Shown here one piece after another: positions 7,496 through 15,927 of a stretch of DNA of 64,000 nucleotides. Both the position numbers and the translations under genes were made by a program. Numbering within the stretch: the first letter of the stretch is position 1; each line of letters starts with the position of its first letter. Source of the DNA: Nocardiopsis gilva YIM 90087 (GTDB taxonomy: Bacteria > Actinomycetota > Actinomycetes > Streptosporangiales > Streptosporangiaceae); the NCBI RefSeq assembly GCF_002263495.1, contig NZ_CP022753.1:3410001-3474000 (forward strand), given 5' to 3'. The notes beneath the pieces are model-generated. The model had not been told where the DNA came from. It was given only the letters and a program-made list of their open reading frames with translations, and searched no databases.

Positions 7496-8923
7496 TCAGC
7501 GGATGCGGCCCCGACCCTCGGGCGGGGACGGGGGCAGGAACAGAGCGCCGTCGGTGTCGAGGCGGAGCCATCCGTCGTGAAACGCGTCGCGGGTGCGCTC
7601 GGGGGCGTTCCAGTACTCGCGGAAGACCTGTGGCCCGCGTACCTCGATTCCGCCGTCGAGGGCCGGTCGGACCTGTACGTCCGGCAGTGGGAGACCGACG
7701 CTTTCGGGGCCGTTGCGGCCACCGATGTCAAGGGTCAACGGGCCGCACGTCTCCAGGGTTCCGAAGCCGTGGACAACGGGCATCCCGGCCCCGGTGTAGA
7801 AGTGCGTGAGGCGTTCGGGCAGCGGCTCGATGCCCACGATGAAGCGCAGCCGTCCGCCGAGGCGGCTGCGGATGCGCGTATACAGCCACTCGTGCATGGC
7901 GTGCGATACGCGCCGCGCCAGCCCCTTGCGCCCGGCCCTGCCGTATTCGACGGCGTGGTCGACCGCGTCCTCGAACGCGCGCAGGTTGTCCCAGCCGGGG
8001 TTCTTCGATTTCTCCACCTCGACGGCGCGCTCCAGACCGTAGACGTGGTCGAGCAGGCGTTGCCGGGTGAAGAGGAACGCCGGGCGGAACTCGCTGACCT
8101 CCCGTAGGAGTAGGGAGCGGGTGGTCGGAAAGCCGACGCGGACGCGTGCCATGAGGCAGGCGATCAGGACGGTCTGCCCGAACAGGCCGGTCAGCGGTAG
8201 ATGCAGCAGCGTCGCGGGCGGTGCCTCGGGGGCCTGGTGGAGCAGCGGGTACAGGCGGTCGACCAGGCCCCCGGCGGCGGCGAGGAGGTTGCCGTGGGTG
8301 AAGACGACGCCGTGCGAGGCGCGGGCGGTCGTCGGCGGGTGGAGGATCGCGGCGAAGTCCTCGCGGACGGTGTCCTGGCGGCGGAACAGGACGACGGAGG
8401 GGTCCATGTGCGCGCCGGCGGCGACGATCGCGCGCAGCCCCGAACCGCGGGTCGGCTCCGATCCATCCGGCTGGGGGCCGTCGACCCGCCAGACACGCGT
8501 GAGCGTGTTGAGGTCACCGTGGATGTCGGCCACGGCCCGCAGGTGCCGTCGGGTCTCCACGATCACGGCGCTCGGTGAGGTGTCGCGCAGGATGAACTGC
8601 AGGCGCGCGGGCGAGCACGCCGGATGGACGGGGACGAGGACGCCGCGTACCGCCCATACCGCGAACGCGATCAGTGCCCACTCATACCGTGTTCCGCACG
8701 CCAGGACGACGCGATTCCCCGGCACGATACCGGTGGCAATGAGCCCTTGGGCAACGGCGGTGACGCCGCTGGCGAATTCGTGGGCGGCGATGTATTCCCA
8801 TTCGTTGTCCGCCTTGTACGCGAACCCTCCCTCGGACGGCGATGTTCCTGTCTGGTAGGGGAGATCGGAAAGCCCGTGGAACCGCATCCGCTGCGGAAAG
8901 GGGTGCGCGCGCCGGTCTCGCAT
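7496..8923 (-). CDS. Truncated AMP-dependent acyl-CoA synthetase-like protein
   Basis: 475 residues from ATG 8923, chosen for the GGAGG ~9 nt upstream; the frame is open further upstream without support. The large ANL-superfamily N-domain is recognisable: VVLACGTRYEWALIAFAVW near 70, a THGNLL segment near 225, and HGFGTLE in place of the QGYGLTE A5 motif. The P-loop normally reads TSGTTGxPKG; here it is HPPTTARASHG, lacking the Ser-Gly-Thr-Thr-Gly core. The protein ends shortly after the WLRTGD-like position (WLRLDTDG), so the C-terminal subdomain with the catalytic lysine is absent. Probably catalytically dead or decaying. Confidence 0.68.
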   Translation of the reverse strand: MRDRRAHPFPQRMRFHGLSDLPYQTGTSPSEGGFAYKADNEWEYIAAHEFASGVTAVAQGLIATGIVPGNRVVLACGTRYEWALIAFAVWAVRGVLVPVHPACSPARLQFILRDTSPSAVIVETRRHLRAVADIHGDLNTLTRVWRVDGPQPDGSEPTRGSGLRAIVAAGAHMDPSVVLFRRQDTVREDFAAILHPPTTARASHGVVFTHGNLLAAAGGLVDRLYPLLHQAPEAPPATLLHLPLTGLFGQTVLIACLMARVRVGFPTTRSLLLREVSEFRPAFLFTRQRLLDHVYGLERAVEVEKSKNPGWDNLRAFEDAVDHAVEYGRAGRKGLARRVSHAMHEWLYTRIRSRLGGRLRFIVGIEPLPERLTHFYTGAGMPVVHGFGTLETCGPLTLDIGGRNGPESVGLPLPDVQVRPALDGGIEVRGPQVFREYWNAPERTRDAFHDGWLRLDTDGALFLPPSPPEGRGRIR

Positions 8924-9544
8924 GTCAGAGCAATCCTCCGCGCAGCAGGGAGATTTTCGGCGACGCGGCGCCGGGCCCTGCGGTTTTCTGGGGGGTTTAC
9001 ACGATCCCCCTACTTTCCTGCTTCGCTCGCTGGAAAGCAAATCGCCCGGCATGGTGAAAGTTGAAAATTGTACTTGAGGTGTGCGGGGGCGCGGCACGCG
9101 GGCGTGCAGTGTCGAGACCGCCGGTGCGGTGGGCGAATCGGGTGGAGGAGTGGGGCGCGGTGCGGCCCCCGAACCGCCGGGCGCGGCTGTGCGCAGGGTG
9201 GCCGACGGGAGGAGTCGTCAGTGGGCGATGGTGGCCCAAAAGGTCTGGCATCCGGCCATACCAAGATCACATCGCGGTCTTTTGCTGCACCGATGATGTC
9301 GCGTTCCTTGTCAATGCCATTTCTCCCTGGCTGATCTTCGCGGAACTGGACACCAATACGCGTCCGCATCTATTCTCCTGCAGGCGCGACCGGCCAGGTG
9401 AAAGGTGGAGAGGGTGAAGAAGGTGAGGACCGAGATGGCCGCTTCGGCTGCCATGATTAATCACCGACCTCACGCGCCCTGAAGGCGCCCTGCGAGGATT
9501 TCTGGCCGCACAGCCAGGACTTTGACAAAAGCACAGGTGATGCC
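8924..9544. other. Intergenic region, no recognised gene
   Basis: About 620 bp between the divergent AMP-ligase-like and mannitol PTS genes. Several ORFs exist on both strands but none resembles a protein family, and codon use is unremarkable. The PTS promoter is expected in the last ~150 bp, but no clear -35/-10 or operator was recognised. Confidence 0.4.
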
Positions 9545-10765
9545 GTGGCCGCACGAGCGCGCTCGAACGCTATCGATCACCCGCGTTCTGGCGGCGGACG
9601 AAACAACGCAACGCATTCTCCGTCCTGCGCGCCGCTCCCCTCACGCGCGCCCCACCCCCGACCCCCCTCTGGAGACCGCATTGACGGCACCCGCCCCTCT
9701 CCGCGCAGTTCCCGCATTCGCGCGGGTGTGCAGCGCATCGGCGGCAACCTCGCCGGGATGGTGATGCCCAACATCGGCGCGTTCATCGCCTGGGGCCTCA
9801 TCACGGCGCTGTTCATCCCCACCGGCTGGTTCCCCAACGAGACCCTCGCCCAGCTCGTCGAACCGATGATCATGGTGCTACTGCCGGTGCTCATCGGCTA
9901 CACCGGCGGGCACATCGTGCACGGCCAGCGCGGAGCGGTCGTCGGCGCCACCGCGACCGTCGGCATCGTCGCCGGCGCCGACGTGCCCATGTTCCTCGGA
10001 GCGATGGTCGTCGGCCCGCTCGCCGCCCAGATCGTCAAGCTCTTCGACCGCCTCGTCCAGCACCGCGTGCAGGTCGGCTTCGAGATGCTGGTGAACAACT
10101 TCAGCGCGGGCATCATCGGCGGGGCGATGGCCGTCTTCGGCATGCTCACCATCGGCCCACTGGTGGAAACGCTGGCCACCGCTCTGGGCGCCGGGGTGCA
10201 GTTCCTGGTCGACCTGCACCTGCTCCCCATCGTCTCGCTCCTCGTCGAGCCCGCGAAGGTGCTGTTCCTCAACAACGCGATCAACCACGGCATCCTCGGC
10301 CCGCTCGGGGCCACCGACGCCGCCGCGACCGGCCAGTCCATCGCCTTCCTCATCGAGACCAACCCCGGCCCGGGCCTGGGGCTGCTGCTCGCCATCCTGT
10401 TCTTCGGCACGCGCACCGCGCGCACCTCCGCCCCCGGCGCGATCATCATCCACTTCCTGGGCGGAATCCACGAGATCTACTTCCCCTACGTGCTCGCCCA
10501 GCCCCGACTGGTCTTCTCGGTCATCGCGGGTGGTGCGTCGGGCGTACTCGTGTTCATGCTGAGCGGGGCGGGCCTGGTCGCGACCCCGTCACCGGGCAGC
10601 ATCATCGCCTACATGGCCGTCACCCCCAAGGGCGGCCACCTCGCCGTCCTGGCGGGCGTCGCCATCTCCGCGCTCGTGTCGTTCCTCGTCGCCGCCGCGC
10701 TGCTGCGCTTCGGCCGCGACGAGCGCACGGCCCGGTCCACCACCTCACCGGAGGCTTCCTCGTGA
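9545..10765 (+). CDS. mtlA: PTS mannitol transporter EIIC component
   Basis: The membrane domain starts at about residue 60 with GMVMPNIGAFIAWGLITALF, the signature of mannitol EIIC. NNAINHGILGPLG and GAIIIHFLGGIHEIYFPYV further on are the conserved substrate-translocation loops. It moves and, with EIIB, phosphorylates mannitol at the inner membrane. GTG 9545 gives 406 aa with a ~50-residue Arg/Pro-rich leader that may not be real; a later in-frame GTG near 9726 is possible. The stop overlaps the next start (GTGA). Unlike classical MtlA, EIIB is a separate gene, and EIIA and mannitol-1-phosphate dehydrogenase are not in the window. Confidence 0.88.
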   Translation: MAARARSNAIDHPRSGGGRNNATHSPSCAPLPSRAPHPRPPSGDRIDGTRPSPRSSRIRAGVQRIGGNLAGMVMPNIGAFIAWGLITALFIPTGWFPNETLAQLVEPMIMVLLPVLIGYTGGHIVHGQRGAVVGATATVGIVAGADVPMFLGAMVVGPLAAQIVKLFDRLVQHRVQVGFEMLVNNFSAGIIGGAMAVFGMLTIGPLVETLATALGAGVQFLVDLHLLPIVSLLVEPAKVLFLNNAINHGILGPLGATDAAATGQSIAFLIETNPGPGLGLLLAILFFGTRTARTSAPGAIIIHFLGGIHEIYFPYVLAQPRLVFSVIAGGASGVLVFMLSGAGLVATPSPGSIIAYMAVTPKGGHLAVLAGVAISALVSFLVAAALLRFGRDERTARSTTSPEASS

Positions 10766-11070
10766 ACACCATCAACGGATCCGACGTCCGCCGGGTCATC
10801 ATCGCCTGCGACGCGGGGATGGGCAGCAGCGCCCTGCTCACGTCGCAGCTCTCCCAGGCGCTCGCCCCCTACGGCGTCGAGGTCGGGCACGCGCCCGTCG
10901 ATCGCGTCCCCGCCGACGCCGATGTGGTGCTGTGCCACCAGGCGCTGGCCGACCGCGCGCGGGCCAGCGCGCCCAGTTCGGTCGTGAAGACCTTCACGGT
11001 GTTCCTCGGGGACCCCGTGTTCGACGAGATCGTGGCGTCCATCAAGGCGAACGCCCGGCTCACCGGCTGA
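10762..11070 (+). CDS. PTS mannitol EIIB component
   Basis: 102 residues, GTG start overlapping the EIIC stop. ACDAGMGSS carries the phosphorylated cysteine (Cys16), as in the mannitol-type PTS_IIB domain. It is a cytoplasmic phosphocarrier that receives phosphate from EIIA and passes it to mannitol bound to EIIC. It forms a two-gene operon with the upstream EIIC. Confidence 0.88.
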   Translation: MNTINGSDVRRVIIACDAGMGSSALLTSQLSQALAPYGVEVGHAPVDRVPADADVVLCHQALADRARASAPSSVVKTFTVFLGDPVFDEIVASIKANARLTG

Positions 11071-11092
11071 CGCCCGCGGTTCGGTCGACCAT

Positions 11093-11110
11093 CCGGTCCG
11101 CCTGGACCGG
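11093..11110. terminator. Short hairpin between convergent genes
   Basis: Seven-bp perfect stem (11093-11099 with 11104-11110) with a 4-nt loop, 22 bp after the EIIB stop and facing the RNase Z 3' end. No T-tract. Confidence 0.45.
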
Positions 11111-11124
11111 CCCGAGCGGCGGCG

Positions 11125-12084
11125 TCAGCGCCGACGGCGGGGGACCGCGACCCGCTGCAGGTCCGCGGCGAGCACGATATCGCCGTCGAACTCCGCACCC
11201 GCCTCAGCGAGGAAGCGGGCGTCGTCGGCGGGCTCGTACCGCTCGGAGATGTGCGTCAACACCATCCGCCGGACCCCCGCCTCCGCCGCGATCCGACCCG
11301 CCTCGGCCGCCGTCAGGTGGGCGTAGTCCGCCGCCAGCGCCGCCTCGGACTCCAGGTAGGTCGACTCGATCACCAGCAGATCGGCGTCCTGGGCCAGCCG
11401 CACCGCGTTGGCGCACGCCGCGGTGTCCATGATGAACGCGAACACTTGGCCCCGCCGCGTCTCGGCGCACTCCTCCAGGTGCACGAGATCGCCCGCGGCG
11501 TTGCGCACCTGCCCGTCCTCCAGGAGCCTGCGGATCGCCGGACCGTGGACGCCCCGCGCCGCGAGCCGTTCGGGCAGCATGCGCGAGCCGTCGGGCTCGG
11601 CCAGCCGGTACCCGTAGGTCGGGAGCCGGTGGCGCAGCGGGCGCGCCGTCACAATGAGTTCCCCGCTACCCGTCCCCTCGGGCTCCCCGGTCAGGACCGT
11701 CTCCTCGCCGACGACCGGCTGCTCGGCGATGACGTCGGTGTCGCTGAAGGCCGTGGCGTGGCGGAGGCGGCGCCAGTACTCCTCACCCTCCCAGGGGAAC
11801 ACCGCGTGCACCGTGTGTCCGACCTTGTCGCGCGCGATCCGCTGCACGACCCCCGGGACCCCGAGGCAGTGGTCGCCGTGGAAGTGCGTCACGCAGATGC
11901 GGGTGATGTCGTGCGCCGAGAGCCCCGCGTAGCGCATCTGCCGCTGCGTGCCCTCGCCTGGGTCGAACAGGATTCCGTGGGAATCCCACCGCAAGAAGTA
12001 GCCGTTGTGGTTGCGCCGCTTGGTCGGCACGGCGCTGGAGCTGCCCAAGACCACGAGTTCTCGCGCTGACATGGGCGACATCAT
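11125..12084 (-). CDS. rnz: Ribonuclease Z (metallo-beta-lactamase fold)
   Basis: 319 residues; a second start at 12072 (MSARELVVLG) is equally plausible. It has the RNase Z N-terminus (GSSSAVPTKRRN), the zinc motif THFHGDH at residues 66-72, LRHRLPTYGYR, and later FIMDTA and VLTHISERY with downstream metal ligands. RNase Z is the cytosolic endonuclease that cuts the 3' trailer of tRNA precursors. It is divergent from the lipoprotein gene and apparently monocistronic. Confidence 0.92.
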   Translation of the reverse strand: MMSPMSARELVVLGSSSAVPTKRRNHNGYFLRWDSHGILFDPGEGTQRQMRYAGLSAHDITRICVTHFHGDHCLGVPGVVQRIARDKVGHTVHAVFPWEGEEYWRRLRHATAFSDTDVIAEQPVVGEETVLTGEPEGTGSGELIVTARPLRHRLPTYGYRLAEPDGSRMLPERLAARGVHGPAIRRLLEDGQVRNAAGDLVHLEECAETRRGQVFAFIMDTAACANAVRLAQDADLLVIESTYLESEAALAADYAHLTAAEAGRIAAEAGVRRMVLTHISERYEPADDARFLAEAGAEFDGDIVLAADLQRVAVPRRRR

Positions 12085-12407
12085 CGCAGCTCAAGCAGGC
12101 GGAAACGAATCGGTTTTCGCCGCGACGAACGGACGACCGATGGATTCCGGCTTCGGCGGGATCCGGCCAAAGCCATTTTCCCGCCCCGATCCGCGTTGCT
12201 TCTTTCGTCGGCCCGACCTGCGCATTCGCCCCGCATACCCGCGAACAAACAGCGGGAATCCGGGCACTCTCGGGCGATCTCCGGCAATTGATCTGAACCG
12301 TGCCTTCCACGGCTCCGTGTGGAGGTGGAACAAAGACGCGGCGGACGGCTTCGGGCGGGATTCCCGGCAGACGTCCGTGGTGGCGACTCGACGGAGAGGA
12401 CATTCCC
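12085..12407. other. Intergenic region between rnz and lipoprotein gene
   Basis: 323 bp holding the divergent promoters. No ORF with family resemblance and no clear operator or riboswitch was seen. Confidence 0.35.
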
Positions 12408-13514
12408 GTGCGACGCACGAAGAAGCTCATGCCCCTGGCAGTCGGGCTCATCGCGACCCTGTTGCTCGCCGGCTGCCAGAACGGCGACGACGCGGAATCC
12501 CTGAACCCGGCCAGTGATGGCCAGCAGAGCGAAGCCGAACAGGACGGCTACGGCGACGAGAGTAAAAAGAAGTCCGACCTGGCCTCGCCGACCAAGCTCA
12601 AGGTGAAGGAGGACGCCGAACTCGGCCAGATCGTCGTCGACGACAAGGGCTTCACGCTCTATCGGTTCGACAAGGACACCGCCGACCCGCCGACCTCCAA
12701 CTGCGACGCCGAGTGCGAACAGAAGTGGCCCCCGGTGTGGGCCGGTGACGAGGTCACCATCGAGGGCGGTGACAACTCCAGGACCGGCACCCTGGAGTGG
12801 GAGAACGGCCAGGAGCAGGTGACGCTGGGCGGATGGCCGCTGTACTACTACGCCGGTGACACCGCTCCCGAGCAGACCAACGGCGATGCCATGGGCGACG
12901 CCTGGTGGGCGGTCAGCCCCTCGGGCAAGAAGGCCAAGGACGACAACGGCGCCGAGGGCGAAAGCGGAGACGAGGGCGCGGCCGCGGAGGAGCAGAACAG
13001 CGCCGCCGGCGGGGACAACGGTGGCGGTGGCGGAGAGCGCCAGTGGTCACCCGGCACGACCGTGCTGAAGACCAAGAAGGACGACAAGCTCGGCGAGATC
13101 ATCGTCGACGGCGAGGGCCGGACGCTCTACCGGTTCGACAAGGACACCGCCGACCCGCCCGCCACCAACTGCGACGCCGAGTGCGAGGAGAAGTGGCCGC
13201 GGCTCATGGCCGGCAAGGACGTCGTGCTGGACGGACAGAAGGTCAAGTGGGACGGAAGCGACTCCGAGATCGGTCTCCTGGAGTTCCCCGACGGCTCCTG
13301 CCAGGTGACGCTGGGCGGATGGCCGCTGTACTACTACGCCGGTGACGAGAAGGCCGGCGACATCAAGGGCGAGGGTGTCGGCGACGTCTGGTGGACCGTG
13401 AACGCTACCGGCAAGCGCGCCAAGGACGACGACGGCAGTGGTGCGGACGCCTCCGCCGACAAGGGAGAGGGCGGCGGAGACGCCAAGTCCTACGGCGGTG
13501 GCGGCGGGTACTAA
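12408..13514 (+). CDS. Lipoprotein with two COG4315-type domain pairs
   Basis: 368 residues. GTG 12408 follows GGAGAGG and gives a lipoprotein signal peptide (basic MRRTKK, hydrophobic helix, LLLAGC with Cys23). Two near-identical ~120-residue units follow, each with LYRFDKDTADPP, a CDAECE cysteine pair, KWPP or KWPR, then LGGWPLYYYAGD and WW. This is the secreted repeat family of unknown function (COG4315). A Gly/Glu/Asp linker joins the units and the tail is GGGGGY. It is anchored outside the membrane; similar proteins have been proposed in redox or cell-envelope roles, not shown here. A strong terminator follows. Confidence 0.85.
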   Translation: MRRTKKLMPLAVGLIATLLLAGCQNGDDAESLNPASDGQQSEAEQDGYGDESKKKSDLASPTKLKVKEDAELGQIVVDDKGFTLYRFDKDTADPPTSNCDAECEQKWPPVWAGDEVTIEGGDNSRTGTLEWENGQEQVTLGGWPLYYYAGDTAPEQTNGDAMGDAWWAVSPSGKKAKDDNGAEGESGDEGAAAEEQNSAAGGDNGGGGGERQWSPGTTVLKTKKDDKLGEIIVDGEGRTLYRFDKDTADPPATNCDAECEEKWPRLMAGKDVVLDGQKVKWDGSDSEIGLLEFPDGSCQVTLGGWPLYYYAGDEKAGDIKGEGVGDVWWTVNATGKRAKDDDGSGADASADKGEGGGDAKSYGGGGGY

Positions 13515-13547
13515 ACCCGGGCTCCGCCCCTGCCACCTCACCAGACC

Positions 13548-13578
13548 GGGGTGCCGTGCGGGCCTGGCACGGCACCCC
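13548..13578 (+). terminator. Terminator of lipoprotein gene
   Basis: Twelve-bp perfect GC-rich stem (13548-13559 with 13567-13578) and 7-nt loop, 34 bp after the stop. Confidence 0.75.
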
Positions 13579-13885
13579 CTCGTGTGTCCGAGGTCGGGCA
13601 TCGTCGCTCGCTCCTTTGGTGCCCCTCCCGAACACACGAATGCGGCGGCCCCTTCCGTCCGGGGTCGCCGCGTCGCTGTGCCATACCGCGGGCTGATCCT
13701 GGGCCGCATCGGCTGATCACCTGCCCACCTCTCCCGAGCCTCCGCCTCGCGGACGGCGTGCCCGCTGCCGATTTCGGCCACGCTCGGGGTATTGCCGGGC
13801 TTGTCCGCAGGCGACACAGTCGCACTGTCAGGACGCATGAGACCGCCGGGGTCTCGTGCGCCATCGTGGATCGAGGAGCCCTCAC
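13579..13885. other. Intergenic region with second hairpin
   Basis: About 300 bp without a supported gene. It contains an 11-bp stem with one G-T pair (13642-13652 with 13661-13671), another terminator-like hairpin with no gene ending before it. Confidence 0.35.
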
Positions 13886-14278
13886 ATGGACTCACGCTCC
13901 AGAACCGCCCTCATCGTCGGAGCATCCGCGCTTGCCGCGTTCGGCGGCAGTGGAATCTGGCTGGTACTGCGCGATGAACATCGGGGGCGTGAGAGTGGAG
14001 AAGCCATGGGGAAGTTGACGCTGGTGCCGCGGGACGACGGCACGGATGTCTTGCATGTCGTCGATTCTGCGAACGGGGCACTGGTGGGCCAGGCGATTCC
14101 CAGCGACGTCTATCCGGGGAAATGGCGGGCAGCGGTGAGGGATCCCGGGGCCGGCTTCAGCTTCGTGTGCGAGACCGGGGCCGGAGAGAAGTTGGTCGAC
14201 CGCTCGCAGAACGGGACCGAGACCTTCGGCAGCGCGAAGAAGGCGAAGGAAGCCATCGCGCGGCACAGAATGTACTGA
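13886..14278 (+). CDS. Small membrane-anchored protein of unknown function
   Basis: 130 residues from ATG 13886, chosen because GAGGAG lies 8 nt upstream. Residues ~6-30 form one hydrophobic helix (ALIVGASALAAFGG). The rest is a soluble ~100-residue domain of alternating polar and hydrophobic strands ending in a basic helix. One cysteine is visible in FVCETG. No family was recognised. It would sit in the membrane with its C-terminus outside or be an uncleaved signal-anchor protein. Confidence 0.6.
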   Translation: MDSRSRTALIVGASALAAFGGSGIWLVLRDEHRGRESGEAMGKLTLVPRDDGTDVLHVVDSANGALVGQAIPSDVYPGKWRAAVRDPGAGFSFVCETGAGEKLVDRSQNGTETFGSAKKAKEAIARHRMY

Positions 14279-14369
14279 GAAGCCGGTCGGGGCTCGCAAA
14301 GACCGTCGAGCGCACTGCGCCGCACTCGCCGAACGGCGTGGGGCGGCATGGTCGCGTCGAGGTTTCCCC

Positions 14370-14921
14370 CTATGTCGGCGCGAGGACACCGTCAAGGGCG
14401 GGACGGCCTTGGGCCCTGCAGGAGGCGGCGTCCTCGCGTTCGGGCTCGCTCACCCGGCCTACGGCGCGCTTGAACTCGGGGCACTCGATGAGGGGCGTGT
14501 GTTCGCAGACGGCGGCGTGCCGCAGGCTGTCGCGCAGGCGTACCAGTCGGTCGATGGTCTCCTCCACCTCCTGGGCCTTGTCCGCCAGGCGTTCGCGCAG
14601 CACCCTGTCTTCGGGGGTGGCCGCGAGGAAGGCGCCGACCTCGGCGATGCTGAACCCCGCTCTGCGCGTGCAGTTGATCAGCCCGAGCCGGTGCATCACA
14701 TCGGGCCGGTAGGCGCGGCGCAGTCCGTTGCGCGCCACCGGGGCGATGAGTCCCTTCTTCTCATAGAACCGCAGTGCCGACGGGGCCAGACCCGAACGCC
14801 GCGCCACCTCACCGATGTCCAGCAGCCCCTCCAACTCCTGACCTGCCTCGGCGCCCGCCGCTGCCGCGACGTCGTCGGGCGTCGATCCGCGCTCCAGCCC
14901 GTGTCCACTGTCCCTACCCAT
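14370..14921 (-). CDS. MerR family transcriptional regulator
   Basis: 183 residues from ATG 14921, which has GGGAG upstream; an earlier ATG at 14942 would overlap the operator. The MerR HTH begins LLDIGEVARRSGLAPSALRF and continues YEKKGLIAP; a dimerisation coiled coil follows (RERLADKAQEVEETIDRL). Two cysteines occur in CEHTPLIEC, as in SoxR-like or redox/metal-sensing MerR proteins, though no specific ligand can be assigned. It is divergent from a metallo-hydrolase gene, and an 8+8 bp inverted repeat lies between them. Confidence 0.85.
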   Translation of the reverse strand: MGRDSGHGLERGSTPDDVAAAAGAEAGQELEGLLDIGEVARRSGLAPSALRFYEKKGLIAPVARNGLRRAYRPDVMHRLGLINCTRRAGFSIAEVGAFLAATPEDRVLRERLADKAQEVEETIDRLVRLRDSLRHAAVCEHTPLIECPEFKRAVGRVSEPEREDAASCRAQGRPALDGVLAPT

Positions 14922-14942
14922 GCTCTGTCTCCCACCCGACAT

Positions 14943-14973
14943 TGACTTGAACCGGACTTCAAGTCGCAGTGTA
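14943..14973 (+). promoter_or_regulatory. MerR-type operator/promoter
   Basis: Perfect inverted repeat GACTTGAA-n6-TTCAAGTC (14944-14965). A -35-like TTGACT sits at its left edge (14943-14948) and a weak -10 lies near 14968-14973, leaving an overlong spacer of about 19 bp, the hallmark of MerR-activated promoters. Transcription would start at or next to the ATG at 14979, so the mRNA may be leaderless. Confidence 0.7.
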
Positions 14974-14978
14974 GGCGC

Positions 14979-15803
14979 ATGCGGATTCACCACCTCAACA
15001 CCGGGTCAATGCATCAGATCGATCCCACCTACGACGGCGTGAAGCCCCGCCGGGTCGTGTGCCACTCCCTGTTGGTCGAACGCGACGATGACGGACTGGT
15101 CCTGATCGAGACCGGGCTGGGCCTCAACGATGTGCACGATCCCCGCCGCTCCTTGGACGCAGAGTGGATGGAGCTGGCCGGTCCGGTGCTCGACCCCGAC
15201 GAGACCGCGGTCCGGCAGGTCACCGCCCTGGGGTACGAGCCGACCGACGTCCGCGACATCGTCCTGACCCACCTGGACGTGGACCATGCGGGCGGACTCC
15301 CCGACTTCCCCTGGGCCCGGGTCCACGTCACGGAGGAGGAGCTGCGCGCCGCCCGAGCCGAGGCACCCGATCCCCGGTATCGGCCCGCCCACTGGTCCCA
15401 CCGGCCGCGCTGGACCACCACCCCGGCCGACGGCGGCCAGCCGTGGTTCGGACTCGACGGTGCCCGTGAGCTGGACGGGCTGCCACCCGACATCCTTCTG
15501 CTCCCACTCGGCGGGCACACCCTCGGCCACGCCGGGGTCGCGGTGTGCGACGGCGACCGGTGGCTGCTGCATGCCGGAGACGCCTACTACTACCACCGCG
15601 AGCTCGATGCCGAATCTCCGCACGGCCATCCGCTGTTGGACGTCGTGCAGCTGGGCGCCCAGGTGGACGAAGCGCAACGGCTATCCACCCAGGAGGCGCT
15701 GAGGACGCTGGTCCGCGACCATGGCGACCAGGTCATCGTGTTCAGCGCCCACGACCCCTGGGAGCTCCACCGCCACCGGCAGGACTCCACTTCATGGCGC
15801 TGA
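14979..15803 (+). CDS. MBL-fold metallo-hydrolase, lactonase-like
   Basis: 274 residues; the start is set by the MerR-type promoter immediately upstream and there is no Shine-Dalgarno. The zinc motif is LTHLDVDHAGG, an HxDxDH variant (His98, Asp100, Asp102, His103) found in N-acyl-homoserine-lactonase-like enzymes. PLGGHTLGHAG and HAGDAYYY supply further ligands. It is cytoplasmic, with no signal peptide. The substrate is unknown; the MerR regulator probably induces it when a toxic or signalling compound is sensed (inference). Confidence 0.82.
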   Translation: MRIHHLNTGSMHQIDPTYDGVKPRRVVCHSLLVERDDDGLVLIETGLGLNDVHDPRRSLDAEWMELAGPVLDPDETAVRQVTALGYEPTDVRDIVLTHLDVDHAGGLPDFPWARVHVTEEELRAARAEAPDPRYRPAHWSHRPRWTTTPADGGQPWFGLDGARELDGLPPDILLLPLGGHTLGHAGVAVCDGDRWLLHAGDAYYYHRELDAESPHGHPLLDVVQLGAQVDEAQRLSTQEALRTLVRDHGDQVIVFSAHDPWELHRHRQDSTSWR

Positions 15804-15833
15804 TGGAGACAGGAGAACCCCGTGGCACGACGA

Positions 15834-15870
15834 TGCGGCGGCCCAACGCTCTCTGTGCGGGGCCGCCGCA
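15834..15870. terminator. Bidirectional terminator
   Basis: Eleven-bp perfect stem (15834-15844 with 15860-15870), 15-nt loop, between the metallo-hydrolase and the convergent anti-sigma gene. Confidence 0.7.
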
Positions 15871-15927
15871 TAACTCGCTGTCAGGACCAAGCGGCTGCCA
15901 CCATGGGCGCGCAGCGGTCCGGCCAGG

